A stretch of 64,000 nt of DNA from Bradyrhizobium sp. BR 10289 (GTDB lineage Bacteria; Pseudomonadota; Alphaproteobacteria; Rhizobiales; Xanthobacteraceae). Positions 43,451 through 51,822 of this stretch are shown in pieces. The position numbers were made by a program, and so were the translations under genes. The stretch is taken from NCBI RefSeq assembly GCF_019455385.1, contig NZ_JACOFR010000002.1:546822-610821 (forward strand). The letters are read 5' to 3'. Below the pieces are notes generated by a model. The model was given only the letters and a program-made list of their open reading frames with translations, ran no database searches and had not been told where the DNA came from. Position 1 is the first letter of the stretch; the number at the start of each line of letters is the position of its first letter.

Positions 43451-44437
43451 CTACTTGAACGATATCGTTCCGGAGAACGAGCCGTTCGACGCATTGGCCT
43501 CGACAATGTTGTTGCCGGCCGTCGTTAGAGCGCCGCCCGACAGAGCAGCCAGGCCGGTGACGTTGCCAACGACGGTTGAGCGCTCCAGCCGCACAGTCAC
43601 GTTGTTGCCGATCGAGCGGACGCCGAATCCGTTGTTCACGGTCTTGGTGTTGATAACTGTAACCCCGATGGGCGCCCCGCCGACCGAAGTCGTCGCCACC
43701 ACACCGTCATTGACGTTTGACGCGAGAACGCTGTCGGCGATCGTCATGTTCACGCCGCCCGTGCTGTTGCTGCCATCGACAGCGATGCCGAAGAGGCCGC
43801 CTGCAACCACGACCCTGTTGATAGTGACTCTCGAATTCGCCGTTCCTTGCGGCTTGATGACGATGCCGCCGCCAACCGAATTGCTGCCGCTGTGGAAGAT
43901 CGTGCTGTCATTGATGATGAGATGGCCGCTTCCACTCGATGGAATGAAATTGACGGCAATCGCCGAATTGAAGTTGAAATCAGCAAACTTGCATTGCTCG
44001 ATTTGCACGATCGCGCCAGCGCTCACGCTGATGCCAGCTACGCCGAGCACTATGTCCGAGGAGTTGATGGTCAGTCCGCGCAGAGCGACGAAGATGCCGG
44101 CTGTGTTGATGCTAATGCCGTTATCTGGAGCAAACGCACGAACTATTGCGCCGGTTCCGGTGCAGTCAATGGTCACCGAGGTCGAAATCACGAACGGATT
44201 GGAGGACACGGGATCTGCGCAAGAAATAACGCCCCCGTCCAGCGTTACGGAGAGTGCGGATGCAAACGACGCGCATGGCGCAGTACGCTGGCAAAAGGTG
44301 GCGGTGTTGGCGTCGTTACCGGTTCCCGAAACCCAAGTTGAGCGAGAGCCGTTAGTGGGAACGGCAACAGCCGGCGTAAACGGCCATGATACCGCCAGCA
44401 AAGCGAATACGATTGCAATGAATGAAACACGCACGAT
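43451..44437 (-). CDS. Exported right-handed beta-helix protein
   Basis: A 328-residue protein from GTG 44437 (AGGAAAGG upstream) with a signal peptide (RVSFIAIVFALLAVSWPFTP, then AVAVPT). After a Cys-containing region (WVSGTGND, then TFCQRTAPCASFASALS) come repeated short strands with Asn, Val, Gly and Ile (IQIEQCKFADF-type, then NNGFGVRSIGNNVTVRLERS), the pattern of a parallel beta-helix. No polysaccharide-lyase active site is evident. Likely a surface or periplasmic binding protein. Its codon use is less GC-biased than neighbours (many A/T third bases), hinting at transfer. The frame is open to 44569 without a better start. Confidence 0.8.
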   Translation of the reverse strand: MVRVSFIAIVFALLAVSWPFTPAVAVPTNGSRSTWVSGTGNDANTATFCQRTAPCASFASALSVTLDGGVISCADPVSSNPFVISTSVTIDCTGTGAIVRAFAPDNGISINTAGIFVALRGLTINSSDIVLGVAGISVSAGAIVQIEQCKFADFNFNSAIAVNFIPSSGSGHLIINDSTIFHSGSNSVGGGIVIKPQGTANSRVTINRVVVAGGLFGIAVDGSNSTGGVNMTIADSVLASNVNDGVVATTSVGGAPIGVTVINTKTVNNGFGVRSIGNNVTVRLERSTVVGNVTGLAALSGGALTTAGNNIVEANASNGSFSGTISFK

Positions 44438-44780
44438 GAAATTCCTTTCCTCTGCCGGGCGAGTTGGCGGAATTGACAGAAAGGCCGAGAGGTCGCGCAC
44501 TCGCGCGTTCAATGAAAATGCAAAGAACCAAAAAGCGAGAGCGGAAATTCCCTCAGCCCACCGGAGCATACCATCGGGCGGACCACCTGCAAGCTCGACG
44601 ACTAAGCGCTTACTTTTTGATCAGCGACGGCGAAATAACGCGAGCCGTTAAAGAACAATCTGTTTCGAGGCCGACGAGCATGCCTCGGATCAAAGGCCGC
44701 CGATCACAACCAGGCCGCGCGGCGCCCGCGGGCTGCGCCTTCCGCTGCCTGTCAGGCGAATGTCGTCGCGTCGTAGCCTT
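44438..44780. other. Non-coding stretch between beta-helix and OMP genes
   Basis: About 340 bases carrying the beta-helix gene's upstream region. Plus-strand frames here run antisense into the outer-membrane protein and are not supported. Nothing else is recognised. Confidence 0.4.
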
Positions 44781-44812
44781 CAAAGAAATGCCCGGCCGCA
44801 ATGCGACCGGGC
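44781..44812 (-). terminator. Rho-independent terminator of the OMP gene
   Basis: A 10-base-pair stem (44790-44799 with 44803-44812, one G-T pair) with an AAT/ATT loop, followed on the minus strand by ATTTCTTTG. It starts 30 bases after the stop of the outer-membrane protein gene. Confidence 0.75.
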
Positions 44813-44841
44813 AAGTTCGCTGGAACGGGATGCCGAAAGGC

Positions 44842-45594
44842 CTAGTAGCGTCCGCCGAAAGCACCGCCGAATTTGTAGTTCAGACGAACCGTGACCAGGT
44901 CGACGTCCTGACGGATGCGATCCGCCCCGAAGGCCACGCCCGCAGGCGTGGTGAAGTTGAGCGTACGGTCCTGCATGAACAGATGATCGTATTCGACGCC
45001 GGCCGACCAGCCGGGTGCAAATCCGTATTCCAGTCCCACGCCGACCGTGCCACCCCATCGGGTGTCGTCACCGGTGCTGGCCAGCTGAGCGCCGGTTGCG
45101 GTCGAGTAGATCCGGTTCCGATTGTCGGTCACGGCTGCACCGCCCTTGACGTAGAACAGAACGTTGTTCGTGGCCCAGCCGACCTGACCGGTGAAGAGAC
45201 CGAACGCATTGATGCGGGAATCATTTCTGAAACCGGGTCCGAACAGCGTGCTCAAATTGCTGCCGCGCAGGTCGGCCCAATCGCCCTGTGCTTCGAGGCC
45301 GAACACCCAAGTGCCGGTCTGCCAACGATATCCGACCTGACCGCCAGCAACGGCGCCGGTGGCATCGTGCGAACCTTCGGGGCCGACCGCGAACGGCGCC
45401 ACCGAATCCCAGCTGTTGCGGCTCGAGCCCCAACCACCGTTGGCGCCAATGTAGAAGCCGCTCCAGTCGTACACAGTAGCGACCGCCGCTGGAGGCGCCT
45501 TGGTGTAAGGACGGGCCGCCATATCAGCGGCGCCGGCGGGCGCTGACAGGCCGAAGGCCAGTGCGCCGGCGGCAAAAACCAGACGTTTATTCAT
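44842..45594 (-). CDS. Outer-membrane beta-barrel protein (Omp25/31-like porin family)
   Basis: A 250-residue protein from ATG 45594 with a signal peptide (MNKRLVFAAGALAFGLSAPA, then GAADMAARPY). The barrel signature is VYDWSGFYIGANGGWG, then AVAGGQVGYRWQTGTWVFGL, then GQVGWATNNVLFYVKGGAAV, then VGVGLEYGFAPGWSAGVEYD, ending TVRLNYKFGGAFGGRY. This is the eight-strand small-barrel family common in rhizobia, with a structural role or a role in host interaction; no specific function is evident. A terminator follows. Confidence 0.94.
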   Translation of the reverse strand: MNKRLVFAAGALAFGLSAPAGAADMAARPYTKAPPAAVATVYDWSGFYIGANGGWGSSRNSWDSVAPFAVGPEGSHDATGAVAGGQVGYRWQTGTWVFGLEAQGDWADLRGSNLSTLFGPGFRNDSRINAFGLFTGQVGWATNNVLFYVKGGAAVTDNRNRIYSTATGAQLASTGDDTRWGGTVGVGLEYGFAPGWSAGVEYDHLFMQDRTLNFTTPAGVAFGADRIRQDVDLVTVRLNYKFGGAFGGRY

Positions 45595-45984
45595 ATCAGT
45601 GTCTCCTCGAAGGAAAGTTGAAAGCACGGCTTGTTGGCCCCCTGCCGCGTGAAACCTAGGTGGCTCCACTCACCGTTGCTGTAGCGAGGCCGCAACACTG
45701 CCAATGGCGGGCCGACTTGTTTGATGCAGATTAAGTTTGGTTCCGCTGGAACCAGCAAAGGATCAGGCGGGGATCGGCGGCGGCGACAAAGCGAGCGAGG
45801 GCCGATCCTTTGGACCGAGGATCGCTCCACCTCTCGCACGTCGATGGCGCCGGCGTGCCTCTCTTTCCATCGCTCATTCCATCGGAGGACGACGTGTGCG
45901 CTGCGTCACGGATGTCCGCGTCAGGCACGGCTATCACTCATCCCACGACGACAATCTGCTGCAAAACAAACAAACGGGTGGACC
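45595..45984. other. Long shared upstream region between two divergent exported-protein genes
   Basis: About 390 bases between the divergent OMP and Pro/Val-rich protein genes. It must contain both promoters. The clearest structure is the palindrome at 45738-45754 listed separately. Confidence 0.45.
45738..45754. promoter_or_regulatory. Perfect palindrome TGGTTCC-GCT-GGAACCA
   Basis: A 7-3-7 inverted repeat with no mismatch, about 145 bases upstream of the OMP start on the minus strand and about 230 bases upstream of the divergent gene. It could be an operator; the binding protein is unknown. Confidence 0.45.
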
Positions 45985-46563
45985 ATGACGAAGACAGCGA
46001 TGATCACGAAGATGGCGGCCGCGATGGTGTTGGCGAGCGTGGCGGCAGGTATCACGAGCAATTCCGCGCAGGCCGGCTGGGGTTCGGAGGGACAGTACGG
46101 CAATGCGCCCCAGGGCAGGCCTCAGATGGGCCCCCACTTCGGCGGTTATGGCGGCAATGGCGGCCAGCGCCCTGCCATCCTCGTCCCGAGTCCGCGGCCG
46201 ATGCCGCCGCAAGTCGCTGTCTATCCGCGCCCCGCGCCGCCCCCGGTCTATGTGCCGCCGCAGGTGGTCGTCAGGCCGGTGCCCGTGCCGGTCGTCGTCA
46301 ACAAGCCGGTGTATGTCCCGACCGCGCCGGTGGTGAAGGAGACGGTCGTCGTCCAGCGGCCCGCGACCGTGGTTGCGAGCACGCCGGCGCCCGTCGTGGC
46401 GGCAGCCCCGGCGCCGGTCGTCAACAACAATTGCAACTGCCTCGTGAAGGAATATCCCCAGGCCGGCGTCGTGGTGTTCAGGGATATCTGCACCAAGGAG
46501 AGCGCGACCTACAGCAACCTGCCGCAGCAGACCTCGCAGGTCGTGCTGCCGCCGACCCAGTAA
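45985..46563 (+). CDS. Exported Pro/Val-rich protein (192 aa)
   Basis: No named family. From ATG 45985 it has a signal peptide (MITKMAAAMVLASVAAGITS, then NSAQAGW). A Gly-rich stretch (GPHFGGYGGNGGQR) leads to a long region of Pro-Val repeats (PPPVYVPPQVVVRPVPVPVV, then VNKPVYVPTAPVVKETVVVQ). The C-terminal 45 residues contain NNNCNCLVKEYPQAGVVVFR and DICTKES, three Cys that could pair. The repeat region is likely extended and might span the periplasm or sit in the wall. A strong hairpin follows the stop. Confidence 0.8.
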   Translation: MTKTAMITKMAAAMVLASVAAGITSNSAQAGWGSEGQYGNAPQGRPQMGPHFGGYGGNGGQRPAILVPSPRPMPPQVAVYPRPAPPPVYVPPQVVVRPVPVPVVVNKPVYVPTAPVVKETVVVQRPATVVASTPAPVVAAAPAPVVNNNCNCLVKEYPQAGVVVFRDICTKESATYSNLPQQTSQVVLPPTQ

Positions 46564-46588
46564 TCCCTGGCGGCCGCAAGCGATGACG

Positions 46589-46620
46589 TCGAACGCGGCA
46601 AGAGATCTTGCCGCGTTCGA
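46589..46620. terminator. Strong hairpin, possibly bidirectional terminator
   Basis: TCGAACGCGGCAAG (46589-46602) pairs perfectly over 14 bases with CTTGCCGCGTTCGA (46607-46620) around AGAT. It lies 26 bases after the plus-strand stop at 46563 and 2 bases after a minus-strand stop at 46622, so it could end transcripts from both sides. There is no long U-tract. Confidence 0.65.
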
Positions 46621-46621
46621 C

Positions 46622-46738
46622 TTACTCCTGCGCGAGCTCGCGGAGCTTGTCCGCATCGTCGCAGGCCAGCCAGAAGGTCGGCATCCGAAACCCTTCACAG
46701 AAACGGTCGCAAGGATCCGTGATAAATAGCCCCTTGCG
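46622..46738 (-). pseudogene. Possible gene remnant ending in a protein-like C-terminus
   Basis: On the minus strand one frame reads KGLFITDPCDRFCEGFRMPT, then FWLACDDADKLRELAQE and stops at 46622. This reads like real protein, but no start codon exists in frame upstream except the internal ATG 46681, which would give 20 residues. It may be the end of a decayed gene, or a small gene whose start I misplace. The shared hairpin right after its stop supports a once-expressed gene. Confidence 0.3.
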
Positions 46739-46798
46739 GGAGCGACATCGCGCTCTGCCGCAATTCGCTGACCCACGAGCGTGGAGGACTGCCGAGCC

Positions 46799-47239
46799 AT
46801 GGGAATAACGGTAGATAGATTACCTGCTGGCGGCTTCGCTCGGCTTGTACCCGAGTTCGACGTGTTTGACCTGGAACGCAGCAAGTCTTTTTGGTGCGAT
46901 ATACTTGGCTTCCAGATTGCCTATCAAAGGCCTGAGAATCTCTTCATGTACATCGAGCTACAGGGAGCGCAGGTCATGCTGAATCAAACAAATGGCAACT
47001 GGGAAACGGGGCCTCTGGAACGGCCGTTAGGGCGCGGGATCAATTTCCAAATCTTTGTCGACTCTGTTGCTCCTCTTCTCAACGCATTGAAACAGCACAA
47101 CTGGGCTCTCTTCAGAGAGTGTCACGACGCATGGTACCGGATCGCAGGCGAGGAGCGCGGCAACAGGCAATTCCTGGTGCAGGATCCAGACGGCTATCTC
47201 CTCCGTTTTGCGCAAGACTTGGGAGTGAGAACTCGCTGA
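46799..47239 (+). CDS. VOC-superfamily (bleomycin-resistance-protein-like) protein
   Basis: A 146-residue protein of the glyoxalase/bleomycin-resistance fold. It has LVPEFDVFDLERSKSFWCDI, then LGFQIAYQRPENLFMYIELQ, then FQIFVDSVAPLLNALKQHN, then RQFLVQDPDGYLLRFAQDLG, the usual pattern of Ble-type drug-binding proteins. I start at ATG 46799 with GGAGG upstream; GTG 46781 is an alternative. Codon use is noticeably more A/T-rich than in neighbouring genes, which suggests acquisition. No mobile element is next to it. Resistance to bleomycin-type drugs is possible but not shown. Confidence 0.85.
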   Translation: MGITVDRLPAGGFARLVPEFDVFDLERSKSFWCDILGFQIAYQRPENLFMYIELQGAQVMLNQTNGNWETGPLERPLGRGINFQIFVDSVAPLLNALKQHNWALFRECHDAWYRIAGEERGNRQFLVQDPDGYLLRFAQDLGVRTR

Positions 47240-47376
47240 AGCGCACTTTTCGCGCCCTGCCCGTTCAGGCGAAATTCGCTCGTTTCGATTCAGGCCAGGA
47301 GCGGCCGATCACAACCGAGCGGCGCGACGTGCGCCGCGCCCGCCCCTGAGCGGACGCTCGCGAGCCATCCTCCCGC

Positions 47377-48615
47377 CTACGCCGCCTTCAACACCGGCGC
47401 TGGCGGCTGCGACGGCCTGACAAGCGCGAACGCCACCTGGACGATGCCGCCGGCGAGGCCTAACGCCACGCCGATGCGCCATGCCATGGTGTAGGAGCCG
47501 AGCGCGTCGTAGAGCAGCCCTCCCCCATACGCGCCGAGGAAGCTGCCGATCTGGTGGCTCATGAAGGCGAGGCCCTGGATCATCGCCTGCCAGCGCAGAC
47601 CGAACATCTCGGCGACGGCGCCTGCGACCAGAGGGCCGACGCCCATCCAGAGGAAGCCCATGATGGCGCCGAACAGCAGCGTCGAGAACGGCGTCGCCGG
47701 CAGCATGAAGTACCAGGCGAGCGCCAGCGAGCGCAGGATGTAGATGCCTCCTAACAGCGCCAGCTTGTTCCAGCGCTGGCCGGCCCAGCCGAAGAACAGC
47801 GAGCCCAGCACGTTGAAGCCGCCGATCATGCCGAGCGTCTGCGCGCTCAGCATCGGATCGAGGCCGCAGATGGCGAGATAGGACGGCAGATGCGTGGTGA
47901 GAAACACCAGCTGCATGCCGCAGACGAGATAGGCGCAGGTCATCACCACGAAGGGGACGTTGCCGAACGCCGCCTTCGCCACCGATGCAGCCGTGGCATC
48001 GCCGATATCATCGGCGGCGGGCTTGGGTAGCGGAATGGCGTCGACGCGGCCGGCATACCACGCGGCGGGAATCATCAGCACCGACATGATGACGAAGCCG
48101 GCAAGCCCGATGCGCCAGCCAAAACCTTCGTTGAGCATCTGCCCGATCGGCGCCGACAAGAGCGCACCGAGCGAGCCGGCGCCAGAGACGATGCCGAGCA
48201 CGGTCGAGCGCACCGTTGCGGGCACCGCTCGCGCAGCCACCGACATCGCGATCGCGGCCGCGGTGCAGGCGAGCGACGTCCCGATCAGCACACCGGCGCC
48301 GATCATGATGCTGACGAGACCGCCCGCGGTCGCCATCAAAATGAGGCCGACAATGTACATCAGCGCGCCCACAATCATGATCGGACGGAAGCCGTAGCGC
48401 ACCGTTATCGCGCCTGCGAGCGGCTGCAAGAAGCCCCAGGCGAGGTTTTGCACGGCCAGCGCCAGCGTGAAATCCGAGATCGAGATGTGGATGTCACGCG
48501 TCAGCGGCTGCATGAAGATGCCGAGCGACTGCCGCAGCCCCATGCTCAGCGTCAGCATGATCGAGGCGCCGATCAGGATGGGCAATGTCGGACGCAGGAC
48601 CTGCAACAGGGGCAT
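47377..48615 (-). CDS. MFS transporter
   Basis: A 412-residue major facilitator with about twelve membrane spans, first LPILIGASIMLTLSMGLRQS, then FGWRIGLAGFVIMSVLMIPA mid-protein, and GPLVAGAVAEMFGLRWQAMI late. Loop 2-3 shows a GYRWGRRP-like pattern (VRYGFRPIM). It resembles the oxalate/formate-type or aromatic-compound MFS branch; the substrate is not assignable. ATG 48615 has GGGAG upstream. Divergent from a TetR gene, with a palindrome between: the transporter is probably repressed by that TetR and may export or import the effector. Confidence 0.92.
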   Translation of the reverse strand: MPLLQVLRPTLPILIGASIMLTLSMGLRQSLGIFMQPLTRDIHISISDFTLALAVQNLAWGFLQPLAGAITVRYGFRPIMIVGALMYIVGLILMATAGGLVSIMIGAGVLIGTSLACTAAAIAMSVAARAVPATVRSTVLGIVSGAGSLGALLSAPIGQMLNEGFGWRIGLAGFVIMSVLMIPAAWYAGRVDAIPLPKPAADDIGDATAASVAKAAFGNVPFVVMTCAYLVCGMQLVFLTTHLPSYLAICGLDPMLSAQTLGMIGGFNVLGSLFFGWAGQRWNKLALLGGIYILRSLALAWYFMLPATPFSTLLFGAIMGFLWMGVGPLVAGAVAEMFGLRWQAMIQGLAFMSHQIGSFLGAYGGGLLYDALGSYTMAWRIGVALGLAGGIVQVAFALVRPSQPPAPVLKAA

Positions 48616-48677
48616 TTTTGTTCTCCCTCGGGCGCGCGGCACGCGTGCCGCCGTCTGCGATTCTCGATGATTTTAGT

Positions 48678-48693
48678 TACACAGACCTGTGTA
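48678..48693. promoter_or_regulatory. TetR operator (TACACAG-AC-CTGTGTA)
   Basis: A 7-2-7 inverted repeat, perfect apart from the central two bases, in the 130-base gap between the divergent MFS and TetR genes. TetR proteins typically bind such sites to control both genes. Confidence 0.7.
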
Positions 48694-48745
48694 CTTAGGC
48701 TATGAAAGGTCCAAGCTGTCAAGCGAACAGGATGCGCACAATCGC

Positions 48746-49354
48746 ATGGCTCCCCCGACGACCCCACAGACGATGAAAGAGCGGATTCTCGAGACCGCCG
48801 ACAAGCTGTTCTATCTGCAAGGCATTCGCGCCATCGGCGTCGACACCATTGCGGCCGAGGTCCGGATCTCCAAGCGCACGCTCTACAACCACTTCCCGTC
48901 CAAGGACGCGCTGATCGCGGCTTATCTCGAGCGCCGCTTCGTCCACACCCGCCCCTCCGACAAGCCGCCGGCCGAGCAGATCCTGGCGACGTTCGATTCG
49001 CTGGAGCGGCGTTTTGCGGCGAAAGATTTTCGCGGCTGCCCGTTCGTCAATGCGGTCGCCGAGCTCGGCCCCGCCGATCGCGCGGTGAAGAAGATCGCGA
49101 TCGCCTTCAAGGAAAGCCGCCGCGTCTGGTTTCGCGACCGGCTGAACGAGCTGGGTGTTGCGAGTGCGGATGCGCTGGCGACGCAGCTGGTGCTGCTGGT
49201 CGACGGCTCCATCGCGCAGGACCTCGTGCGTGACGATCCCGCGATGGCCCGCGCGGCGAAGGAAGCGGCCAAGGTGCTGTTGCGCAATGCGGGGGTCGAT
49301 GTGGGCAGTGATGCGAAGCCGGCACCTGTGAAGGGCAAGCGCGCGCCACAATAA
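48746..49354 (+). CDS. TetR-family transcriptional regulator
   Basis: A 202-residue repressor. The HTH is MKERILETADKLFYLQGIRA, then IGVDTIAAEVRISKRTLYNH, then FPSKDALIAAYL (the classic TLYxHFxSK). The C-terminal ligand domain contains AKDFRGCPFVNAVAELG, a CPF motif found in a subset of TetR proteins near efflux genes. ATG 48746 is preferred; the frame extends to 48689 through the operator. It lies head-to-head with the MFS transporter. Confidence 0.93.
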   Translation: MAPPTTPQTMKERILETADKLFYLQGIRAIGVDTIAAEVRISKRTLYNHFPSKDALIAAYLERRFVHTRPSDKPPAEQILATFDSLERRFAAKDFRGCPFVNAVAELGPADRAVKKIAIAFKESRRVWFRDRLNELGVASADALATQLVLLVDGSIAQDLVRDDPAMARAAKEAAKVLLRNAGVDVGSDAKPAPVKGKRAPQ

Positions 49355-49379
49355 TCGCTGTCGCCATATTCCTCGGTGT

Positions 49380-49479
49380 CGTCACCCGCGAAAGCGGGTG
49401 ATCCAGTATTCCAGAGGCAGTTGTGATTGAATCGAAAAGCCGCGGCGTACTGGATTCCCCGCCTACGCGGGGAATGACA
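49380..49479. repeat. Dispersed repeat, 'CACCCGCGAAAGCGGGTGATCCAGTA' type
   Basis: CGTCACCCGCGAAAGCGGGT and GATCCAGTATTCCAG at the left are mirrored by TACTGGATTCCCCGCC and TACGCGGGGAATGACAG at the right. One copy in the window, between the convergent TetR and pleD genes. Confidence 0.8.
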
Positions 49480-49514
49480 GCGGAGTTTATGGCGCTAGCG
49501 ACTGCACACGACTA

Positions 49515-50888
49515 TCACGCCGCGTGCGACACCACCCGGTTGCGGCCGTCGTGCTTGGCGCGATAGAGCGCGGTGTCGGCGCGCTTGAGGACGTCGGCAA
49601 CGGCCTCGCCCTTCTGCTCCAGCGTGGTCAGGCCGATCGAGATCGTGACCTCGATTCGCTTGCTGCCCTTGTGGACGGCAAAGGCCTCGCCCGCGATCGA
49701 GCGGCGCAGGCGCTCGGCGACCATGCCGGCGACGTGCAGATCTGTCTCCGGCATCACGATGACGAACTCCTCGCCGCCGTAACGGCAGGCGAGATCGATG
49801 CCGCGGATCGATTTGCGCACGCGCACCGCGAATTCGCGCAGCACGTCGTCGCCGGCGTCATGGCCGTAATTGTCGTTGATCGACTTGAAATAGTCGATGT
49901 CCAGGATCATTAGCGCCAGCGGCTTGCCGCGCGTGGAGGCCTGCTCGGCGAGCGTCGCCAGATGGCTCTCCATGTAGCGGCGATTGTGCAGGCCGGTGAG
50001 CGCGTCGGTGATCGCCATCTCGATCGAGTTCTGCACGTTGTCGCGCAGATGATCGGTGTAGCGGCGGCGGCGAATCTGGGTGCGGGCGCGCGCCAGGAGC
50101 TCGGTCTTGTCGATCGGGCGCAAGAGATAGTCGTTGACGCCGATCTCGAGCCCACGAAGCAGCCGCGTCGAGTTCTCGGGGTCGGCGATGGCGAGGATCG
50201 GCACGTGGCGCGTGCGCTCCAGCGAGCGCGCCTGGCTGCAGAGCCTGAGGCCGTCGAAATTGTTGAGGTCGAGCGAGACGATCAAGAGGTCGTAATTGCC
50301 CTCGGCGGCGTGAAACAGCGCTTCGGTCGGGTTCGGCTCGACGTCGATGGTGTGCTCGGCGGCGAGGATCGTCGCCAGTCGCTCATAGGAGGACTCGCGG
50401 TCGTCGACCAGCAGGATGCGACCACCCTTGCCGGTGTCGGCGACGGCGCTGCGCTCGGGCGCCTGCATGCCGATCTCGAGCGAGGTGATGGCGCGCATGC
50501 GCAGCTCATCGGTCATCATCTTCAGCCGCGTCAGCGAGCGCACGCGCGCGATCAGCACGACGTCGGAGACGGGTTTTGTCAGGAAGTCGTCGGCGCCCGC
50601 CTCCAGCCCGCGGTTGCGGTCGGCCGGGCTGTCGAGCGCGGTGACCATGACGACGGGAATGTGATGCGTCGCCGGATCGGTCTTGAGGCGGCGGCAGATC
50701 TCGAAGCCGTCCATGTCGGGCATCATCACGTCGAGCAGGATGATGTCGCACTCGGCGCGGCGGGCGAGCGCCAGCGCCTCGGTGCCGTTCGAGGCCGTCA
50801 TCACGTCGAAATATTCGGCTGACAGGCGGGCTTCGAGGAGTTTGACGTTGGCAGGAACGTCATCGACAACCAGGATACGCGCGGACAC
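49515..50888 (-). CDS. pleD: PleD-type diguanylate cyclase response regulator
   Basis: A 457-residue protein that makes c-di-GMP and controls the swarmer-to-stalked-type transition in relatives. REC1 (residues 1-120) has the phosphoacceptor Asp53 (LLDVMMPDMDG). REC2 (about 156-275) has Ser where Asp is expected (LLIVSLDLNNFDG), so it is an adaptor domain. The GGDEF domain has the active site GGEEF at 371-375 and an RxxD inhibitory site (RGID) five residues before it. Start is GTG 50888. It follows divK by 14 bases, as in Caulobacter. Confidence 0.96.
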   Translation of the reverse strand: MSARILVVDDVPANVKLLEARLSAEYFDVMTASNGTEALALARRAECDIILLDVMMPDMDGFEICRRLKTDPATHHIPVVMVTALDSPADRNRGLEAGADDFLTKPVSDVVLIARVRSLTRLKMMTDELRMRAITSLEIGMQAPERSAVADTGKGGRILLVDDRESSYERLATILAAEHTIDVEPNPTEALFHAAEGNYDLLIVSLDLNNFDGLRLCSQARSLERTRHVPILAIADPENSTRLLRGLEIGVNDYLLRPIDKTELLARARTQIRRRRYTDHLRDNVQNSIEMAITDALTGLHNRRYMESHLATLAEQASTRGKPLALMILDIDYFKSINDNYGHDAGDDVLREFAVRVRKSIRGIDLACRYGGEEFVIVMPETDLHVAGMVAERLRRSIAGEAFAVHKGSKRIEVTISIGLTTLEQKGEAVADVLKRADTALYRAKHDGRNRVVSHAA

Positions 50889-50902
50889 TGTGAACTCACT
50901 TC

Positions 50903-51268
50903 CTATCCGATAAAACGCCGGACCGTCTCAATGAATTTGCCGACCGAGATCGGCTTGGACAAATAGGCCTCGCAGCCGCCCTCGCGGATGCGCTCTTCGT
51001 CGCCCTTCATCGCGAACGCCGTGACCGCGACGACGGGAATGGCACGCAGCTCCGGATCGTCCTTGATCCAGCGCGTGACTTCGAGACCCGAGACCTGCGG
51101 CAGCTGGATATCCATCAGCACGAGGTCGGGCCGCATCTTGCGAACGAGGTCGAGCGCCTCATATCCATTGCTGGTGCCGGAGGTCTGGTAGCCGTGCGCC
51201 TCCAACAGGTCGCGGAAGAGCTTCATGTTGAGCTCGTTGTCTTCCACGATCAGGACGGTCTTAGCCAT
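50903..51268 (-). CDS. divK: Single-domain response regulator DivK
   Basis: A 121-residue receiver protein that links the DivJ/PleC kinases to CtrA control of cell-cycle polarity. It has the acidic pair VEDNE, phosphoacceptor Asp53 ([13 protein letters not shown]), switch Thr in [12 protein letters not shown] and Lys in [11 protein letters not shown]. It lacks an output domain. divK-pleD is a conserved alphaproteobacterial operon; PleD lies 14 bases downstream. Confidence 0.96.
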   Translation of the reverse strand: MAKTVLIVEDNELNMKLFRDLLEAHGYQTSGTSNGYEALDLVRKMRPDLVLMDIQLPQVSGLEVTRWIKDDPELRAIPVVAVTAFAMKGDEERIREGGCEAYLSKPISVGKFIETVRRFIG

Positions 51269-51510
51269 CCCGCCCTCCTGTTGGTCCTGACGACCGATGC
51301 ATCTGACGCCTCAGGCGCCGCTTTCCGGCGCTTCGAAAACTGGATTCAAACTAGCCTCGAATTCGCTTGAGTTTCGTTAAACCCAAGGGGCCACTTTCTG
51401 CGATGTGGTTTCCAGTTGCTTGCCCCGGGGTCGCAAGACTCAAGACGGAGACTCGGGCATGATGGTTTCAAAGTAGACACCGAAAGTTAACGGAAAGGCA
51501 AACCGACCCC
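51269..51510. other. Divergent promoter region of divK and DUF3572-dinB
   Basis: About 240 bases between the divergent operons. It must contain both promoters; I could not assign them. A GTTAAC near 51486 is not a full CtrA box. Confidence 0.4.
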
Positions 51511-51822
51511 TTGAAAAAGCCTGTTCACAACCCCCGCGAAGTCGCTGAAATCGTTGCGATTCAGGCGCTGTCCTTCGTCGCGGGCGAGCCCGAACGGCTG
51601 GGCCTGTTCCTGGCCGAGACAGGGGTCGGCCCGGAGACCCTGCGGAACGCCGCCTCGGACCCGAATTTCCTCCTCAACGTGCTCGATTTCGTGCTGCGCG
51701 ATGACGCCACCGTGAAGGCCTTTGCCAAGGCCGTGGAGCTGCATCCGACCAATATTGCCGCAGCGCGGCAGGTGCTGGGCGACGCGCTCGGCGACCCCTC
51801 CTGGGAGCGCGACGTGCCGTGA
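51511..51822 (+). CDS. DUF3572-family protein
   Basis: A 103-residue protein: NPREVAEIVAIQALSFVAGE, then PERLGLFLAETGVGPETLRN, then DPNFLLNVLDFVLRDDATVK, ending LGDPSWERDVP. This all-helical pattern matches DUF3572, found in front of dinB in many alphaproteobacteria. Start TTG 51511. It overlaps dinB by 4 bases, so they are translationally coupled. Function unknown; association with translesion repair is inference from context. Confidence 0.87.
   Translation: MKKPVHNPREVAEIVAIQALSFVAGEPERLGLFLAETGVGPETLRNAASDPNFLLNVLDFVLRDDATVKAFAKAVELHPTNIAAARQVLGDALGDPSWERDVP

Noticed and set aside
51480..51500. GTTAAC near the divK-DUF3572 gap as a CtrA box
   Set aside because: The second TTAA at the required spacing is missing.
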